64,000 bases of DNA. Source: Stomoxys calcitrans (lineage: Eukaryota > Arthropoda > Insecta > Diptera > Muscidae). The stretch is from positions 158,272,328 through 158,336,327 of the forward strand of contig NC_081556.1 in assembly GCF_963082655.1 (NCBI RefSeq), written 5' to 3'. The notes below the pieces were generated by a model that saw only the letters and a program-made list of their open reading frames with translations, had not been told where the DNA came from and ran no database searches. Positions 52,575-64,000 of the stretch are shown in pieces (the stretch's first letter is position 1; each line of letters starts with the position of its first letter). Both the position numbers and the translations under genes were made by a program.

Positions 52575-52740
52575 TGGAGAGAAGTATCCACTGTTCCTTA
52601 ATGGAATGTTCATGGGAAATTTAGTTGTTGTTGTAGTAGCAGTGTGTGGTACACTGAGGCGGCAGCCCTTGCTGATGAAGGAATTCATCGGGTCAATCCG
52701 GTACATACAACCGGCTACCATGGGATTGTGGGAAATTTAG
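52575..52740 (+). repeat. Dispersed repeat with SINE-tail start
   Basis: It begins like the R3 tail (TCCTTAATGGAATGTTCATGGG), then TTGTTGTTGTAGTAGCAGTG, GTACACTGAGGCGGCAGCCC and CCGGTACATACAACCGGCTACC. I believe this is a common muscoid repeat, from memory only. Confidence 0.45.
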
Positions 52741-52789
52741 TAGTAGCAGTTAGTAGTCTTTTTTATCAGGTTTTCCCTTTGTTTTCTTT

Positions 52790-53492
52790 TTATACCCTCC
52801 ACCATAGTATGGGGGTATACTAATTTCGTCATTCCGTTTGTAACACATCGAAATTTTGATCTGAGACACACCAAAGTATTTATATTCTTGATCGTTTTGA
52901 TATTCAAAGTCTATTCGCCCGTTCGTCTCTCGAAAGCACGCTTTGAAGGAGTCAAGCTAGGCGCTTGACATTTTGCACTAATGCCTCCTATTAGTGTAGG
53001 TGTGTTGGGAGTGTAAATAGGCTACATCGGTCCTTGTTTTGATATAGCTGCCATATAAATTCAGCATCAAGTGTTTTCAGATCTTGTCTTCTAGAGCCGC
53101 TAGAGAGCATAATTATTATCCGATTTTGGTTGAAATTTTGCATGTAATTTGTTTCAACTTCCAACACTTGTGCCAAGTATGGTCTAAAACGGTGCATAAC
53201 CTGATATAACTCCTATATAAATCTTTCGATTATACTTCTTGAGCCTCTAGAGGGTGCAATTACTATCCGATTTGGCTGACAATGACTTTCACTTTGGTCT
53301 CCAACAGTCAAACCAAGCATGACCCCAATCGGTTCATAACTTGGTATAGCTCCAATAGCATAGCAATTCTTATCCATTAACCTTTGTTTGCCTATAAAGA
53401 GATATCGGCCAAAAAACTTGGCATAAGCGATTCATGGTTGAAGCTATGTAAGATTCGGCCCAGCCGAACTAAGCACGCTTTTACTTGTTCTT
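52790..53492. repeat. R1 dispersed repeat
   Basis: The left end is TTTTTATACCCTCCACCATAGTATGG. The right border is GATTCATGGTTGAAGC..TTCGGCCCAGCCGAACTAAGCACGC. The body has CTCTAGAGGGTGCAATTACTATCCGATT modules. Confidence 0.72.
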
Positions 53493-53719
53493 ACTATGGT
53501 GTCACAATGGGCCGGACTGGCCTCCGAGTGAACTCGCCTCTCAGGGTGGGCTGCCAATTCAACCGCAACCTATGTGTGTAAACACTAATCAGTTGAACCG
53601 GGATTTCAAAGGCGCATAAATTTTTGTGAATTCTTCTTATTTGAAGTGTTCTGTAGACGATAAGTAAATAATTTTATTATTACTATTTTCTTCGTTTTTT
53701 GAAATTTTGTTCACCGGTG

Positions 53720-53815
53720 CAGCACTGTGCGCCATTCGGATTGGCATATAAAAAGGAGGTGCCTTACGATGATTGAACTTAAACTTGAATCGGACAGCAA
53801 TCAACCGTCTTGTTC
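53720..53815 (+). repeat. SINE R3 tail fragment
   Basis: GCAGCACTGTGCGCCATTCGG..AAAAAGGAGGTGCC..GAACTTAAACTTGAATCGGACAGCA, the distal half of R3 only. Confidence 0.6.
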
Positions 53816-55285
53816 GTTAATAGAATGTTTGTTCATACAAAGATTTGGAAATTTGAATCTAATTGAAACTTTGTGGGGCTTTAAAAGTCAATACATAGGA
53901 TTTATCTGAACCGTGTGTTTGTTGAAAGTCCTAAGACCAAATCCCATGATCTACAGGAGTAAAAGTACAATACATCTGTGAAATTTTAGGCGGATGACAT
54001 AACATCTTGGAAAGCTATCGCAATTTCGACAAAATTTACAAACACGCCTGTATTGACTAAGAATATCAAGGTGATATATCGCTCACAGACTTGAAAAGTG
54101 TTGAAATATTTTGTGTTTTGAGCAAAAAATAAAAATATGCTTCTTGTATTGCTTTACATTGTGTAATAGATTCATGTTTTTAGTTCTTTCTTTTATTTTC
54201 ATTATTTTTTCTTTAAACGTAGTATAATTTTTGCACTCTTGGAGTAAATTGACAATATCTACTTTATAACTAGAAACGCAGATGAATTATTTTCAGTTTT
54301 TGCACGACTCAAAGAACTTTGTCAATTTTTAGATTATTCCTCGAAGGTATACACAGACACATTTCGGGTTCTTAACACTGTGCTTTGTAAGGTAATGACA
54401 CCATTGAGAAGAATTTCTTCTACACTCTTGCAATGACACTGGCACTGATCTAGTTTGTAACAACGACGACATGTGTACTCAGTTTTGCGTTTTTATCTCC
54501 ATTTGTGGTAATCATGAATGGATAATTATAGACGATCCCAAATACGTGGATACTGTCACTCAAGCATCGTAACCTAACTGTGAGTGCGTACCATGGTTAT
54601 GAATGAGGTACAAACAAACTTGAAGTGCAGGAGATTTTAAGTTACTCTGGACTTTTTTGTTTGAGAAAAACAAATTCAAGGTCATCCGAACAATTAGTAT
54701 TCCCATATGTAAAATGACAGTTTCAGTGACTCTCGAGAGACTTGAACTGAAATTTGAGAGAAGTTGTTATTGTTTTGGCCACTTTCCATACCACTGATAT
54801 CGAAGCGATGGAAACAGACACTACTCGTTTTATATTCGATTTTGGTTTTATTTTGTTGAGAATATTACTTTCTTCTACGACGGACGACCGACTTTACACG
54901 TTGACGGATCGAATAAAACTGGTGCTGGAAGAGTAAAAGTATCAAAACCAAGCCATCATCATGATCATGATGTGTTGCATGCAGACATGGGTACCAATAA
55001 TGGCTCCAGCTCTCCAGCTACACCATCACCGCATTGGCAACAGGTTCTTTGTGGACACATGGGTTATTAAGAAGATCTTCTTCTTGGATAGCTTAGAACA
55101 GAATCATTTTATTAATGCATGTTGTGAAATGTTGTAGTCATACGAAGTACGAGGGTGGTGTTAGCAGTGATGATTCAGATGAAACCAATATAGAAACCAA
55201 ACATTTATTCAGTTTATACAACTTAATGATAGTTACAAATGATTTCTGAACGTACAAAAAATCAATGTCTGAGGTAATTTTTTCT
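53816..55285. other. Intergenic between genes 2 and 3: nothing recognised
   Basis: No splice-flanked ORF and no repeat ends. A 60-codon ORF at 54754-54936 has no support. Confidence 0.35.
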
Positions 55286-55287
55286 TT

Positions 55288-56492
55288 TTCTAAGGGCGTT
55301 AAGTTCGGCCGGGCCAAACTTTGGATACCCACCACCTCGGGTATATATGTTAAACACCTTTCGTCAAAATCCGGTGAAAAATTCATACCTTATGCCCCAA
55401 AGCAGCTATATCGAAACATGTTCCGATTTGGACCAAATACTTATAAGTACAAGTCATTGTTCAATTGCACCTTTTATGGACCCAAAACCTTAAATCGAGA
55501 TATCGGTCTATATTCTGCGAAATCGGACAATATATGTGCCTTTTGTGGCTCCAAAATATTAGATAGAGAGATCGGTCTCTATGGCAGCTGTATCCAAATC
55601 TGGACCGATCTGAGCTAAATTGAAGTAGGATGTCTAAGGACCCAACACAACTCACTGTCCCAAATTTCGGCGCTATCGGACTATAAATGCACACTTTATG
55701 GACCCAAAACCTTAAATCGAGATATCGGTCTATATTCGGCGCAATCGGACAATAAATGCGCCTTCTGTGGCTCCAAAACCTTAGATCGAGAGATCGGTCT
55801 ATATGGCAGCTGTATCCAAATCTGGACCGATCTGGGGCAAATTGAAGAAGGATCTCGAAGGGCCTAACACAACTCACTATCCCAAATTTCGGCGACCCCG
55901 GACAATAAATGCGCCTTTTGTGGCCCCAAAACCTTAGAGAGATCGGTCTATATGGAAGCTATATTAAAATCTGGACCGATCTGGGCCATATTTATGAAGG
56001 ATGTCGAAGGGCCTAACACAACTCAATGTCCCAAATTTCGGCGACATCGGAAATAAATGCGCCTTTTATGGGCCCAAAACCTTAAATCGAGAGATCGATC
56101 TGTATGGCAGCTTTATCCAAATATGGACTGATCTGGGCCAAATTGAACTGGGATGTCGACTGGCCTAACACAACTGTCCCAAATTTCAAGTAAATCGGAT
56201 AATAAATGTGGCTTTTATGGGCGTAAGACCCTAAATCGGTGGATCGGTCTATATGGGGGCTATATGAAGATATGGTCCGTCTTCGAACCTGCCTATGGAC
56301 AAATCACAAAAATCTGTGCAAAAGTTCAGCTCAATATCTCTATTTTTAAAGGCTGTAGAGTAATTTCAGCAGACAGATGGACGAACTTGGCTAGATCGTC
56401 TTAGATTTTTACGCTGATCAAGAATATATATACTTTATAGGGTCGGATATGGATATTTTGATTAGTTGAAAACGGAATGACAAAATAAAAAA
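55288..56492. repeat. R1 repeat with a ~150-bp module array
   Basis: The left border is GGCGTTAAGTTCGGCCGGGCC..TGGATACCCACCACCTCGGGTATAT. Modules with CGGTCTATATGGCAGCTG lie near 55570, 55795, 55943, 56098 and 56246. The right terminus is lost. The 138-codon minus ORF 55461-55877 is module frame noise. Confidence 0.75.
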
Positions 56493-56689
56493 AGAACCAT
56501 TGAAACCATTTGAACATACAAAATTGATACCGGCAATGGTTTTAAATGTTGCCACTTTGATTTTTATTTTGTCATTTTCCTCACAATAAGCAGAGTAATA
56601 CTTTTCCGCCTATTTTTAACCAATGTTTCGCCGACTGAAGCTGAACAGAATACGTTGCCTATGTTTGTAAGATGGATTGTAAAAATTGT

Positions 56690-56805
56690 TGAAATGTTTG
56701 CTGTTTTAGCCAAAAAATTACTGCTGTCCCATTTTCAGCGCAGACTTTCTGCTGTTACTGCAAGCATATTTGCTATTCTTACTAACAAATTTCTCTGGGT
56801 GTATT
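56690..56805. repeat. R4-related fragment
   Basis: TTGCTGTTTTAGCCAAAAAATTACTGCTGTCCCATTTTCAGC, ending AACAAATTTCTCTGGGTGTA. Confidence 0.5.
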
Positions 56806-56965
56806 GAGCTTTAACTTGAAGCTTGCCCCTGTTCCTTAATTAATTGTTCTTCAGCAAATTTGCTTTATTGGTTTCAAATCAAATATTTTGCAATTGAGTC
56901 CTATATTGTGCCAATCCGGCCAAACATGTTATTTTATTGCGGCACTCTACTAGGAGTATATAACA

Positions 56966-57130
56966 CTCATAGAAAAAAGTTTGTTGAAAATAGCAAACAC
57001 TGCTGAATATTAGTAGTTAATATTGGTGCTATTGTAGCAGTAGTTCTGCTATTGCAGCAGTAGTACTGCAATTTCAGAGTAGCAGGCATACAGCTGAAAA
57101 GTCTGTTATTTGCTGAAAACGGCTGCTGCT
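56966..57130. repeat. R4-related fragment
   Basis: Starts ACACTCATAGAAAAAAGTTTGTTGAAAATAGCAAACACTGCTG and then repeats short TAGTACTGC/TAGCAGTAG words. Confidence 0.45.
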
Positions 57131-57354
57131 TAGTTATGAAGGGGATGTAAGAAGAAAAAATAGAACACATATTTAATGTGTGTCTCAGTGGATGTTTATA
57201 ATCACCACTGAATGCATACTTTCGAACAATAACAAAAAATGCGATCTAGCTCAGGCAGATTTCGAAATGTATACCAATAGAGGGATCAGATAGCTTCTTT
57301 GCAGTAATATTCCACAAATTAAAATCATTTCTTCCGACACAATTTCGAAAAAAA

Positions 57355-57601
57355 ATTCCTAAAGTAATCAAAACATGTAACAGGCAACCATAAAAAGTAG
57401 CATACACTTTTTTTCAGCAGACTTGTGTACTCAAGGCAGCAGATTTTGTTAGTTGAAATAGCAGCAAGAAATGTTTGCTAATACAGCAGCCCTATGTTTG
57501 CTGAAACAGCAGAATGTCTGCTTTCCCATTTTCAGCACACAAAAAACTGCTGTTTTAGCAGACATTTATGCTGTTTTGAATAAAAAAATTTCTTTAGTGT
57601 A
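57355..57601 (-). repeat. R4 element, copy inverted relative to 901-1148
   Basis: CTAAAGTAATCAAAACATGTAACAGGCAACCATAAAAAG at the left is the reverse complement of the right part of the copy at 901-1148. The right end reads TTTTGAATAAAAAAATTTCTTTAGTGTA. Confidence 0.6.
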
Positions 57602-57684
57602 CGCATCTTTATAACAGCAAATAGTGATAAGACTGGTAGGTCTATATGTCGTCTTTGTTTAGAAGAATTTTCAGCCATATTATG

Positions 57685-57915
57685 TGTGATGGCTTCAAGG
57701 GCCGTGCGGGGCTATGTTGTATTGGAATCGTATTAATTGCGTAAATGCCTCTATGATGCAATTACCACATTAACCACTCTCGACAACCCTGTCTATCAGC
57801 TGTACTTTCCCATTGCATATGTTTTTTGTGTAATGACAGACTTTTTTCTGCGACAATTACACTACTCCCGTAGTACACATGATTCTGTGCATCTCTTGGA
57901 AGTTGTATTGATGTT
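57685..57915 (+). repeat. R6 repeat fragment
   Basis: Reverse complement of the core at 36725-36960 (GTGATGGCTTCAAGGGCCGTGCG, ACCACTCTCGACAACCCTGTCTAT, CTCTTGGAAGTTG). The tRNA-like end present at 36650 is missing here. Confidence 0.6.
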
Positions 57916-57927
57916 TTTTTTGTAGGT

Positions 57928-58432
57928 TCTGTTATACCCACCACCATGGATTAGGGAGCATAATAATCCAGACATTCCCTTTGTAATACCTCGAAATATT
58001 TAATTGTCATTCCTTTTCATGATGGTTTTGATCTAGCCTGTATGTGTGTCGAAATCACGACACCGGTCGAACGGAATTTGAAAATTTTCACATATACTTC
58101 ATTGAAGAAATGGGCCATATTGATTCAGATATGGTTATGAAATGGTCTTTCGGCCTGACATCGTGGGTCCCTAGAGGCAGCAATTATTATTCGATTTGGC
58201 AAAAATTTTGCATGTAGTGTTTTGCTATGACTTCCTACATCCAAGGTAAGTATTGTCGAAATCGGTCTATTACCTGTTATTGGTCCTATAAAAACCTATA
58301 GTCGTTTATTCTTCTTCTTTACCTAGAAGCTTCAACACATATGTTACTCAGCTAAGTTCATTTTTCTAAATTTTTGCATAATGCATGGTGGTGGGTTCCC
58401 AAGGTTCTAGCACGATTTTACTTGTAGCTGTT
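57928..58432. repeat. R1 dispersed repeat, short copy
   Basis: The left end is TTATACCCACCACCATGGATTAGGG. The right end is GCATGGTGGTGGGTTCCC followed by TTCTAGCACGATTTTACTTG. Confidence 0.65.
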
Positions 58433-58835
58433 TGTTCTATCAATATAACTGCGATGGGTATACAAAAGCTTAAACCTTTCGATTTTACCGCAGTTTTTCT
58501 TGTTTTTATTATAAAGTGGGTCTAATATTTGGCGTACAATCTTTACCTTCTATACTATGCTGTGTCTATTTAAAAAGCCGCATCATTTTGCCTACGGAAT
58601 TTATGTAGCATCTTAATAACATTTGACTTGTCCCAAATAATTATGTGTCCATCATTTTGCTTCCTCTCTGTGTTACATACTAGTTTGGGGATTAAATATT
58701 TTTTTTGTGTTTCATGCATTTTTATGTTAATGTCCAGTCAAGCTCAATTGTTTTGGATTTAGATACGAGGGCAGTTGCCAAAGTTCCGGAATGCATCGCA
58801 GATTAAAAGACAACTTTTTTGAAATATTTTTAATT
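58433..58835. other. Intergenic, nothing recognised
   Basis: AT-rich flank beyond the predicted 3' end of gene 3. Confidence 0.35.
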
Positions 58836-58841
58836 TTTATT
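58836..58841 (-). terminator. Candidate poly(A) signal AATAAA of protease gene 3
   Basis: AATAAA on the minus strand, about 430 bases past the stop codon at 59273. Confidence 0.35.
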
Positions 58842-59272
58842 TACATTTTTTGTTTGTTCTCTTCTTAATGATAAAATAGAAAATAAATTACATTTTTGTG
58901 AATAAATATAAAAGTTTCTTTTTTTAATTTCTTTACACTTAATTTAATAACTCGATTTAAGCCTGTTGCACAACCTACATTTGGTAGGTTATAACAGAAA
59001 ACTGCATGTTTTGGATGGTTAATAAATACAATAAACTTAATGCTTAATGGTGGTAGCAGGAGGGAGGGGAAGGCTGAACTTAAATTAGATAAAACATACA
59101 TTCTAACATTAATGAGAAACCTAAGCGTAGGGCCTGCAGGGGCACTTAAGCCACTAAAGCTTGCGGCTGTAGGTAGTATATAGTCCATGGATTCCATGCG
59201 AATCATTATTAGCCACTATTTACAATAGAGTTGAATTAATCGATGAAGGTAGGTGGCAAAAGTAGAAGGTGA

Positions 59273-59810
<538 letters not shown>

Positions 59811-61155
59811 CTGAAAATATAATGAATTTTAATGAACTCTAACTTGAATTGTGCCAACATTTATAAAACGAACAGCAAATATGGTCAGCAGGTAAGAAAA
59901 GTTGCTGTTGGTTATGTAAAGCGCCTCCGCTAACTAGCTTGGCTTGCAATCAACCAAGTTTTGTGTTTGTTTTATTTGGCAAGTAAAAGTGCAAACATTG
60001 CGATATCTTATTTAGATGCCATGACACTATTTGCTCTTGGCCCTACCAGTTTTTAGGCCACCTGTCCGTTAATCAAAAGTGGTTTTCAAACATTTCAACA
60101 TTGTACATTGTTGTTGTAATATTCAGGTAGGAAATTATTTGAAGCTGATAAATATTAAATGGTGAGGCAGGCGTAACATCAAAGAAGAAGTTAATCTTTA
60201 AGCTGAACTTTATAATAAAGCTCAATTTTTAACATTTATTAAACATTTATTGAAACATTTATCGAAGTTAAAAAGATTAGAAATTAGGCATAAGTTTTTT
60301 GTGCTGCGGGTTATGGAACCTGCTTTCTATACATGGAATATGAACCATAGCCTTCAACCTTTAAACTTAAGGTTGGTTTATAGACACATTTTGTACGGAT
60401 GCTGTTCTTATGGTTGGTGCATGGTGCATCATCAACGCCCTTTCACATTATCATTCACTCATTTTCAACAACGGCTGTAAACGATAATGACACCATTGGT
60501 GCAAGATTTTGCAATGTCTTCTTTCGATGAGTGAAGTAATGTTAGTGCTATTTGTAAGGTATCAGAATTTCTCCACAATGACATATCACTTACTTTCACC
60601 CTTATCATTGAACCAATTCGGACAGCACTCATTGTTATAAGAAAATTCCTCCATGTTGCTTAATGGACTACTCTGCTTAATGGTTTTTAGCAGAGTAGTT
60701 AGAAGTTGAATATTCGTATATGACATCGAAAATAATTTAATTACAACTTAATGTTTAAGTATTGTATTTTCAAACTTCTAAGTATTGGAAATAGAAACGG
60801 CGTCTTATTTCCAAATGTTAAAGAGCACCTTGAAGTTCCCCATTAGAGCCAGTCTGATGTGGAAGCGTTGGTCAACCAGGTCACCAAAATATAAAACGAA
60901 CCATTTAAAAGTTCATCGAAATCTTTGGAATCGGCGTGGGATGGGCAAATAAGTGGTTCCGTGCTCGAAAAAGATTTTGGAGTGACTAAAATAATCCACT
61001 ATTATACATTTTATCAAAAAGATCGAAAATGTGCCCTCTGAGGCCTCTAGAATTAAAACTACAAAATCTATTTGCATGGGGTATATTGAATAGTGGACCT
61101 AAGTGCCCCAACTCCGTATTTTATCGAATTTAATGGGAAATACACTCTAGGCTTC
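59811..61155. other. Intron of gene 3: nothing recognised
   Basis: No further protease exon is visible. The acceptor of exon 59810 is TATTTTCAG. Confidence 0.4.
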
Positions 61156-61164
61156 TCAAGAGAC

Positions 61165-61225
61165 AACTATTTAAATAGGCTCAATGATAAGGGACCTCCT
61201 TTTTACAGCCGAGTCCGAAAAGCGC
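61165..61225 (-). repeat. SINE R3 fragment
   Basis: GGCTCAATGATAAGGGACC, TCCTTTTTACAGCCGAGTCCG, GCGCGCAGTG: the middle of R3 on the minus strand. Confidence 0.55.
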
Positions 61226-61771
61226 GCAGTGGGGAGGTTTGTGTTTTTTGTTGCAAATATCCCTCTCGAGTGTTTAGGCTATGAAATGAATATTTGAAAA
61301 TGTCATCAAATGTTCAAAGTCAAAATTTCTGGAAAAATGGTAATTAAGTGGTATACAAAAGATAAAGATCATGATCAAGATCGGTCTATAAATGCTTATT
61401 TGACAGTACTTAAACGTGAGAAATACACGAGGTGACCGATATTCACGCCCTATGTCAACCCCATTTTGCAAATATTTCTTGGAAACCATCTCAACATTCA
61501 ATATGTAAAGTAGAATTACTCGCAAAAGTTTTCGACTATGTGAAATTCTCTCTGTACAATTCCTGAACCATGTATTTTTTGCCTTTAAAAAAATGGGGCA
61601 GGTACGGACAGTTCAATTCTTTTGAATTATGTTAAGGGGCAATCAAAGATCGTAGTTTAAAAATATGGTTTTTCAACTTTGACTTTTTTAATCAAAGTTG
61701 AAAAATCTTAAAAATATGGGTATTTTTTAAAAGCCGATTAACTTTGAGAAGCTCAAAGAAACCATTTAATC

Positions 61772-63547
61772 CACCATAGGATGGAAGTATACCAATTTCG
61801 ACATTCCGTTTGTAACACATCGAAAGATTGATCTAAGACCCAATTAAGTATATACAATCTTGATCGTGTTGTCATTCTTCGTCAATTTGGCTTTGTCTGT
61901 CTGTAGAAAGCACGATATCTTTCGAAGTAATAAAGCTAAACACTTGAAATTTTGCGCGAATACTTTTTTTTAGTGTGAGTCGGTTGGGATTGTAAATGGG
62001 CTATATCGGTCCATGTATTGATATAGCTGAAATATATGTATATAAACCGATCATGGACTTCTTGAGACTCTACAGGGCGCATTTCTTATTCTGTTTTATT
62101 TTAACTTGTAACAGCTGTGCTAAGTATGGTCGAAAGCGATTGATAACTTAATATAGCTCCCATATAAACCGATTTCGGTTTAAGACATCTTTTTTTTCGT
62201 CAGCCAACACGCAGGGGATGTCCCCTATGAATCCAGTGCATTGCGTTGGCGAGAGGAAATTAAGAATTGGAGGGAGGTGGGGGGAAAGGATGTAGTGCTT
62301 ATTGACATTTGTCTTAAATCTTTGGATGTCAAAGTGGGTGGGAAAAACATTTTTGGCAAGTCGATTCCACATACGAACGGTTCGGGCGAAATAAGAATTC
62401 TCTCTATAATGCATTGTGTGGTCCGCTGGCCAATCAATTACAAACGGGTGTAAGTTCCTGAAATGTCTAGTATCCCTGACATACATCCTCACATCAGGAA
62501 TAAGAAGACGAATATCAGATGAACACACACCATGAAAGTATCGATAGAACAGTGACAAACAACCCACATTGCGGCGATGATAAAGGGAGGTAATGGAGTT
62601 GGATTCCCTTCTGTCGCCAAGCAACGCCATCGCTCTCCTCTGTACACCTTCCAGTAGCTCCAGGCATGATTTTGAAGCTCCAGCTCATACATGTGAGTTG
62701 TACTCCATTTTCGGCCTTATCAAAGTGGTGTAAATGTTAAGAAGATCAGAAGGAGTGAAGTAATTCTTACACCGTTTAAGGAAGCCTAAACACTTGAATG
62801 CTTCTTTCGACACTTCAAATACATGTTTAGCCCAACGGACATCACTTTGTATTTATTTTCATGCCCAGAACATCAAGAGCTTCTGATTGCTCAACATCTA
62901 CACCGTTGATAGACAGAGATGATCGTAATGGGTCAGCGAATCGTTTGTGTGACAACAAGTAGCACTGTGTCTTTCGTGCTTTAAAATCTACTCGATTCAG
63001 TGGACCCCACTCAGAAATGGCCAGCAAATTTTGAGCCGCTAGAGGGCGCAATTAATATCTGATTTTGCTGAAATATAACATGAAATGTTTTCTTTTAACT
63101 TATAACAACTGCGCCAAGTTTGGTTCAAATCGGTTCCTAATCTGATGTTGCTGCCATATAAACCAATTTCGGATATTGAATTTTTGAGTCTCTAGAGGGC
63201 GCAATTAATATATGATACGGTTGGATCTTTGCATGTAGTGTTTTAGTTTGAGCTTCAACAACTGTGCTTAGTATGGTCCAAACCGGTTCATTTACTGATA
63301 TAGCTTCACTTCTGGAGCCTCTAGAGGGAGCAATTCTTATACTTTTTGGCCGAAATTTTGCTCAATGAATTCCACTTTGGTCTCCAACAGCCAACCCAAA
63401 TATCGGTTCTTAACTTGGTATAGGTCAAACAGCAGAGCAATCCTTTGTTTGCCTAAAAGGAGATATCGGCCAAAGCACTTGACAAATGCGATCCATGGTT
63501 GAGGGTATACAAGATTCGGCCCGGCTGAACTTAGCACACTTTTACTT
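61772..63547. repeat. R1 dispersed repeat, split by a LINE insertion
   Basis: The left end (CCACCATAGGATGG) is at 61772 and the right border (ATCCATGGTTGAGGGTATAC..TTCGGCCCGGCTGAACTTAGCACAC) at 63547. The two parts, 61772-62188 and 63029-63547, are the two halves of one R1 copy, with CTCTAGAGGGCGCAATT modules on both sides. Confidence 0.7.
62189..63028 (-). mobile_element. 5'-truncated LINE insertion (polymerase C-terminus)
   Basis: Minus-strand reading from the right: ISEWGPLNRVDFKARKTQC, SHKRFADPLRSSLSI, VLGMKIN, KEAFKCLGFLKRCKNYFTP, YELELQNHAWSYWK, LYHRRNVGCLSLFYRYFHG, SYFARTVRMWNRLAKNVFP and FDIQRFKTNVNKH. This is the segment after the RT active site in CR1/jockey-like LINEs. An A run on the minus strand (8 T at 62188-62195) marks the 3' end. 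The 5' part is missing, as expected for a dead-on-arrival copy. At least one frameshift lies near 62640. Confidence 0.78.
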
Positions 63548-63785
63548 AGTTTTGATAATTTCAAATTAATTGTCTATTATTATCTATTGCTTCCTTATCT
63601 AGTTTTCGAGATATAACACGGACTAAATTACCTAAAAGCTGTGGGTACTTAATCTTTGAAAGGTCACATCCTCCAATATAAAAATCGAACATTTCTATAG
63701 GTAGCATTATTTAAATCGTTGGAAAGTTTTACAACAAATAGGTTCCTTCAAAACTTCGTAGGCACACACGACCATTTTGATTTTT
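63548..63785. other. Nothing recognised
   Basis: AT-rich stretch between the R1 border and a SINE. Confidence 0.3.
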
Positions 63786-63992
63786 TGCCACCTGTCTCCT
63801 CTGTCCGCGCCACAGTGCGGCGTGCCGCAGTGTGACATCTCCTTGGGGATAGCTTGGGCTTTCATACCATATTTTCAAATGACACAGTAACTCACAAATG
63901 ACGCCATCATTAGGAGAGGATAACCAAGATTTAAACCCAGCGCACTGCGTCATTGACGGTTATGCGAACCTCTGGGCCACGGTGGCCACACA
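63786..63992 (-). repeat. tRNA-derived SINE (R3), diverged copy
   Basis: Minus strand: GGCCACCGTGGCCCAGAGGTT head near 63970-63990, GGGTTTAAATC in place of box B, the CTCCTAATGATGG word, and GCGCGGACAGAGGAG at the distal end. Confidence 0.65.
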
Positions 63993-64000
63993 AGAATGTT

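Noticed and set aside
54754..54936. 60-codon ORF near a unique-looking stretch
   Set aside because: Too short, with no homology that I recognise and no splice or promoter context.
55461..55877. 138-codon minus ORF with repeated [15 protein letters not shown] words
   Set aside because: Translation of R1 ~150-bp modules. The same words appear from arrays at 28 and 42 kb in various frames.

Overview
The window is AT-rich, intron- and repeat-dense DNA from a higher fly. The genes have small fly-type introns beside very long ones, the proteins are insect trypsin-like proteases, and most of the remaining DNA is muscoid-type dispersed repeat. A house-fly or stable-fly relative is my inference; the species cannot be fixed from the sequence alone.

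Backbone: three trypsin-like serine protease genes lie head-to-tail on the minus strand. Gene 1 (35279 down to 2616) has six exons, a 578-residue product and introns of 23.0 and 7.6 kb. Gene 2 (50836 down to 49252) is compact, with seven exons and 375 residues. Gene 3 (59810 down to 59273) shows only its last three exons; its start lies beyond the right edge. Genes 1 and 2 share a secreted layout: signal-peptide exon ending in phase 1, then a six-cysteine clip-like module, then a trypsin domain with intact His/Asp/Ser and Asp at the S1 position. From memory they resemble the neighbouring Drosophila genes CG8170 and CG8172. All splice joins given here keep the reading frame by my own phase arithmetic.

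The outstanding feature is at 18942-24290, inside the first intron of gene 1. It is an apparently intact Transib-class DNA transposon with one 680-codon RAG1-like transposase. Its terminal inverted repeats are 1431 bp each and appear identical by eye. The ends start with CACAGTG, the heptamer of vertebrate V(D)J recombination signals, and the element is flanked by a 5-bp duplication, CGCTG. Transib inverted repeats are normally short, so this architecture is unusual.

Other mobile DNA: two mariner elements with recognisable TA-flanked ends (one with a second mariner type nested in it), a decayed maT/Tc1-like transposase, a 334-bp perfect hairpin MITE, at least four LINE fragments (RT or RNase H), a tRNA-derived SINE in about eight copies, and several non-coding families. 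The most abundant are R1 (ends TATACCC..CCACC, often carrying arrays of ~150-bp modules) and R2 (ends TATACCCTACACC). Two R5 copies give reciprocal empty sites for each other's insertions.

Apart from the three proteases, the transposase and one possible 104-codon membrane-protein ORF (25771-26085), I see no convincing genes. Repeat boundaries are approximate unless a duplication or paired terminus is stated.
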